From positions 1-64,000 of the forward strand of contig NZ_MTAZ01000019.1 in assembly GCF_002150785.1 (NCBI RefSeq): 64,000 bases of DNA. Reading direction: 5' to 3'. Positions within the stretch are counted from its first letter, which is position 1; the number at the start of each line of letters is the position of its first letter. Shown here piece by piece: positions 61,561 through 64,000 of the stretch. The position numbers and the translations under genes were made by a program. The notes under the pieces were generated by a model that worked only from the letters and a program-made list of their open reading frames with translations, did not search any database and had not been told where the DNA came from. Source of the stretch: Arenibacter amylolyticus. Its GTDB lineage: Bacteria > Bacteroidota > Bacteroidia > Flavobacteriales > Flavobacteriaceae.

Positions 61561-62130
61561 ATGTTGGAAGAATTAGTGCGGTTAGACAAGGAGTTATTTC
61601 TGTTCCTTAATCATTTAGGGAACCCTTCTTGGGACGGATTTTGGCTATTTATTACCGATAAGTGGAGTGCAATACCTCTCTATTTGTTGTTGGCAATTAT
61701 TACTTACAGGGTATTTGGGCTAAAACAATTACTTCTGGTATTGGGTAGTATGGCATTATTAATACTGGCTACGGATCAATTGGCCAATTTTTTTAAGTAC
61801 GGGGTTCAGCGATTTCGTCCTTGTTATGATTTGGAAATTGGAGAATCTGTACGTCTGGTAAAAGCTTCTTGCGGAGGGAAATTTGGATATTTTTCTGCGC
61901 ACGCCGGAAACTCCTTTGCGGTAGCCACTTTCTTCACCTTATTATTGGGTGCCAAGTTGCGGGCATTGGGAGTCTTTTTAGTAGTGTGGGCCATGGTTGT
62001 GGCTTATAGTAGGATCTATATAGGGGTCCATTTCCCATTAGATATCCTTACGGGAGCGCTAGTGGGTTCTGGTATGGCCAGTATTTTCTATCAGCTGTTT
62101 ATAAGGGTAAGGGACCGCTATAATATTTAA
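61561..62130 (+). CDS. PAP2-family membrane phosphatase
   Basis: A 189-residue integral membrane phosphatase with about five helices. The three catalytic motifs are found as FKYGVQRFRPCYD (KX6RP, motif 1), YFSAHAGNSFAVATF (motif 2, SAHA instead of the usual PSGH; the histidine is kept) and YSRIYIGVHFPLDILTGALVG (SRX5HX3D, motif 3). The family dephosphorylates lipids such as undecaprenyl-pyrophosphate or phosphatidylglycerol phosphate. It follows the small acidic gene closely, and a long perfect hairpin begins at its stop codon. Confidence 0.92.
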   Translation: MLEELVRLDKELFLFLNHLGNPSWDGFWLFITDKWSAIPLYLLLAIITYRVFGLKQLLLVLGSMALLILATDQLANFFKYGVQRFRPCYDLEIGESVRLVKASCGGKFGYFSAHAGNSFAVATFFTLLLGAKLRALGVFLVVWAMVVAYSRIYIGVHFPLDILTGALVGSGMASIFYQLFIRVRDRYNI

Positions 62131-62168
62131 ACAGGGCTCGCAAGTTTTCTTAATTGCGAGCCCTGTTT
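62129..62168. terminator. Long hairpin after the PAP2 gene
   Basis: AAACAGGGCTCGCAA (62129-62143) pairs exactly with TTGCGAGCCCTGTTT (62154-62168), a 15-bp perfect stem with a 10-base loop. It begins within the PAP2 stop codon, between convergent genes. Confidence 0.75.
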
Positions 62169-62217
62169 AAGGGGTATAAGCTGTGTGTTAATTGCAGCAG
62201 TTATCTTAAAGGAGAGA

Positions 62218-62907
62218 CTAGGTATCGATCTCCGTTTCCTTCTTTTGAAATATCCACGCGTTTAGAGGGCCAAGGAAGATAGCAAAGAATACTAGGCCAA
62301 AGGCAAATTCATATACTTCCCAAGTGCGGTCTGCGGAGTTTAGGGCAACAAAGGCAGTAGCAACTAAAAAAGCTATGGTATGATGCCATTTTACAATGGG
62401 AACCGCAAAACTATCCGCTAAATTCTTAAACCACTTTTGCTTTCTGTAAAGTATAGGGGATACTATAAGGTAGAGGAACATTACCACAAACAACAGTTGG
62501 CTAAAAATGAGTTTGTTGATTTTCTTTTCGCCTACCACCAAGTTGTGTAGGTTGGTTTCCCCCTGGGCGTTATTCTTTAAGAAGAACTCACTGGACTCTA
62601 CTTCAAAAATTCGTTGGCCCCAAGAGATTTCTTCTCCAGCTCCAAAGAAAAAGAGAATTACAAAGAGGATAGTGCCTACCTTCCACAGCGATTTTTTAAA
62701 TTTCCAGAGAGTAATCAGGTGATACAGGGACAAAACTGATATCCCTAAAAGCATAATGGCGGTGGCCCATTCCACCGGTCCGTCTTCTTGTGCAAAGCGG
62801 GTATTAAAGTATTCTTCATCCGTTAGGCCTATTGCCAGCCCTGAAAGAAGGGTAAGAAGTAATACTGCATAGGCTACTTTTTCAAATTTTGACAACTGCT
62901 TCATCAT
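62218..62907 (-). CDS. Uncharacterised multi-pass membrane protein
   Basis: A 229-residue protein with about six hydrophobic segments. The most striking motif is FFFGAGEEISWGQRIFEVESSEF (about residue 88), a polar EEISWGQ patch within a membrane region, followed by NLHNLVVGEKKINK, which suggests a buried active or ligand site. I do not recognise a named family. It overlaps the downstream end of the GT39 gene by four bases (ATGATGA), so the two are coupled and it may assist that glycosyltransferase in lipid-linked sugar transfer. That role is inferred from position only. Confidence 0.7.
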   Translation of the reverse strand: MMKQLSKFEKVAYAVLLLTLLSGLAIGLTDEEYFNTRFAQEDGPVEWATAIMLLGISVLSLYHLITLWKFKKSLWKVGTILFVILFFFGAGEEISWGQRIFEVESSEFFLKNNAQGETNLHNLVVGEKKINKLIFSQLLFVVMFLYLIVSPILYRKQKWFKNLADSFAVPIVKWHHTIAFLVATAFVALNSADRTWEVYEFAFGLVFFAIFLGPLNAWIFQKKETEIDT

Positions 62908-64000
62908 TGTTTTTTAACTATATAGAAATTGTTTACCAATCTGTTTTTATGGTTCCTGCTACCTGGAGATGCATTTGTATTTAAATCGTACATTTCTTGG
63001 TGGGTAACCGTATATCCGGCACCAAAGATACGTTTAAATTCAGATTCATTTACCTGCGCAACAACTACGCCAAATACCTTTTCTTTGGGAATCGGTTGTT
63101 CTGTTGTCATTTTTAAATCGGGCAAACTACTACCGTAGTCCCAGATCATTTCGGGGGATATTTCCCCAAAACTATAAATGGGCATTCCCTTTTCTAACAT
63201 GCGGTTCTTTAATTGGGATATGGAATGATAGTCCGTATTTTTTTCCATGGCAGCAGCTAATGGCATGGCCAACAGTTTTATGGTGGCAATAAGTCCTATA
63301 GACAATAGAAAGCAGGAGAACCACTGCTGTTTTTTAAGATATATCAAAACAAAAAGGCCAATTGCCACAAGCGCTAGGGAAGAGGCGATATAATAGCCCC
63401 AAAGTCCCGCTAAGTTATTCCCTAAGGCAATGTATGCTACTACAGGGAACGCGAGGCCTATGAGGCCCACGATTCCAAAATGCAGGTAAAGTGGTAGCCG
63501 TTCTTTGCTGCCTAAGTCTTTATTTTTGTTCCTAAACAAATAGGAAAGGTAGATTCCAATATTTAGGGCCAAGGGAATTAAAACTGGAACGAGGTAGCGC
63601 GACTTCTTTTCGGGAACGATGGATAATAGGAGCACGGAAAAAATGGTCCAGAAAAATGTAAGCTGATAAACCTTTTTGTTTTCAGCCCGTTTTATGAGGT
63701 AGGGGTAACATAGACTTACTAGCGCAGGAATGGTCCACAGTCCGCTTTGTACAAAAAAGCTCCAATAGTAATAGAAGGGTCTTACGTTATAACTAGACCA
63801 ATTGGCGGTTTCTTTTTTGGTGATGGCTAGGAAGGCTTCTGGATCGGCTAGGCGCACATAGATAAACCACCACAATCCCAAGACTAGAGCAATAAGTGTA
63901 GTGATAAGTACTGGGTACATCTTTTTGTCGCGTCCAAAACCTTTAAATCCTTGGACCCTCCCATAGGCCAATAAAAATGGCAATAATAATGCGTAAAAAG
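62904..64000 (-). CDS. GT39/ArnT-like membrane glycosyltransferase (5' end outside window)
   Basis: The C-terminal part of a large membrane protein; the open frame continues past base 64000, so the start lies outside and the TTG at 63983 is not the real start. About nine hydrophobic helices remain, with ETANWSSYNVRPFYYYWSFFVQSGLWTIPALVSL and IVPEKKSRYLVPVLIPLALNIGIYLSYLF typical of the GT-C ArnT/PMT-like families (the KKSRYLVP segment is characteristic). It would transfer a sugar from a polyprenyl-phosphate carrier to lipid A or another acceptor on the periplasmic side. The catalytic DE/DD motif would be in the missing N-terminus. Coupled to 62218-62907. Confidence 0.85.
   Translation of the reverse strand, partial: FYALLLPFLLAYGRVQGFKGFGRDKKMYPVLITTLIALVLGLWWFIYVRLADPEAFLAITKKETANWSSYNVRPFYYYWSFFVQSGLWTIPALVSLCYPYLIKRAENKKVYQLTFFWTIFSVLLLSIVPEKKSRYLVPVLIPLALNIGIYLSYLFRNKNKDLGSKERLPLYLHFGIVGLIGLAFPVVAYIALGNNLAGLWGYYIASSLALVAIGLFVLIYLKKQQWFSCFLLSIGLIATIKLLAMPLAAAMEKNTDYHSISQLKNRMLEKGMPIYSFGEISPEMIWDYGSSLPDLKMTTEQPIPKEKVFGVVVAQVNESEFKRIFGAGYTVTHQEMYDLNTNASPGSRNHKNRLVNNFYIVKKQ

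Overview
The window reads as a chromosomal segment of a Gram-negative member of the Bacteroidota, most likely a marine Flavobacteriaceae. Evidence: protein families largely confined to that phylum (PUR/DUF3276, DUF5606, long-form NusB, the nusB-DUF1573-yajC order, GH20 and SMP-30 lipoproteins); moderate-to-low GC; and many genes preceded by the Bacteroidota -7 promoter element TAnnTTTG. I cannot name the genus. No rRNA, tRNA, CRISPR array, complete insertion sequence or prophage is recognisable. About 64 protein genes are supported. Several have starts moved inward from the longest open frame, because the promoter element lies inside the longer frame.

Layout. 0.6-5.6 kb: cold-shock protein, 1-Cys peroxiredoxin, a redoxin, then a plus-strand run of small conserved protein, CsaA, bile-acid/sodium symporter family transporter and acyltransferase. 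5.7-10.5 kb (minus): M14 peptidase, PUR protein, an MdlA-like half ABC exporter. 10.6-12.4 kb: nusB, DUF1573 lipoprotein, yajC. 12.7-19.9 kb: Tat-exported Gfo/Idh oxidoreductase, YdeI-like protein, peptidase T, pyrD, Dabb protein, LysE exporter, HMG-CoA lyase. 20-22.4 kb: a porin, then an overlapping pair encoding a covalent-FMN-binding protein and a four-helix membrane protein. 22.5-29 kb: guaB, secreted thioredoxin, lysA, LON-domain protein, sucC and small proteins. 29.4-32.6 kb: an Hsp20 gene behind a sigma-54-type promoter, and a redox-flavoured locus (HxlR regulator, divergent DsbA-like and DoxX genes, YdhR-type monooxygenase) tied together by matching tandem palindromes. 32.9-36 kb: Mrr-type endonuclease, NmrA-like oxidoreductase, SRPBCC and DUF2200 proteins. 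36-46.8 kb: uvrB, an ABC-2 transporter, an uncharacterised kinase-like protein, NdpA, a pRiA4b ORF-3-like protein, heme A synthase, CCA-adding enzyme and Sua5. 46.8-50.6 kb: a surface-polymer group with a CDP-glycerol-transferase-like/GT2 fusion, a LicC-like nucleotidyltransferase and a GT2 paralogue. 51.3-53.7 kb: dapD, ruvX, def, DUF5606. 53.9-58.7 kb: exported hydrolases (GH20, SGNH, class C beta-lactamase-like, SMP-30-like). 58.9-64 kb: mazG, MATE pump, small protein, PAP2 phosphatase, a membrane protein and a GT39 gene running off the window.

How genes work together. lysA and dapD are two steps of the diaminopimelate/lysine pathway. sua5 and cca overlap by one base and both serve tRNA maturation. 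The three surface-polymer genes suggest phosphate-linked decoration of the cell surface. The hexosaminidase and SGNH hydrolase are consistent with amino-sugar polymer processing. The HxlR locus looks like a small thiol or quinone stress regulon.

Leads most worth following: the matching tandem operators of the HxlR locus; the kinase-like reading of the protein at 40827-41906; the FMN-binding/four-helix pair; the sigma-54-type hsp20 promoter; and the transferase fusion with its stand-alone paralogue.
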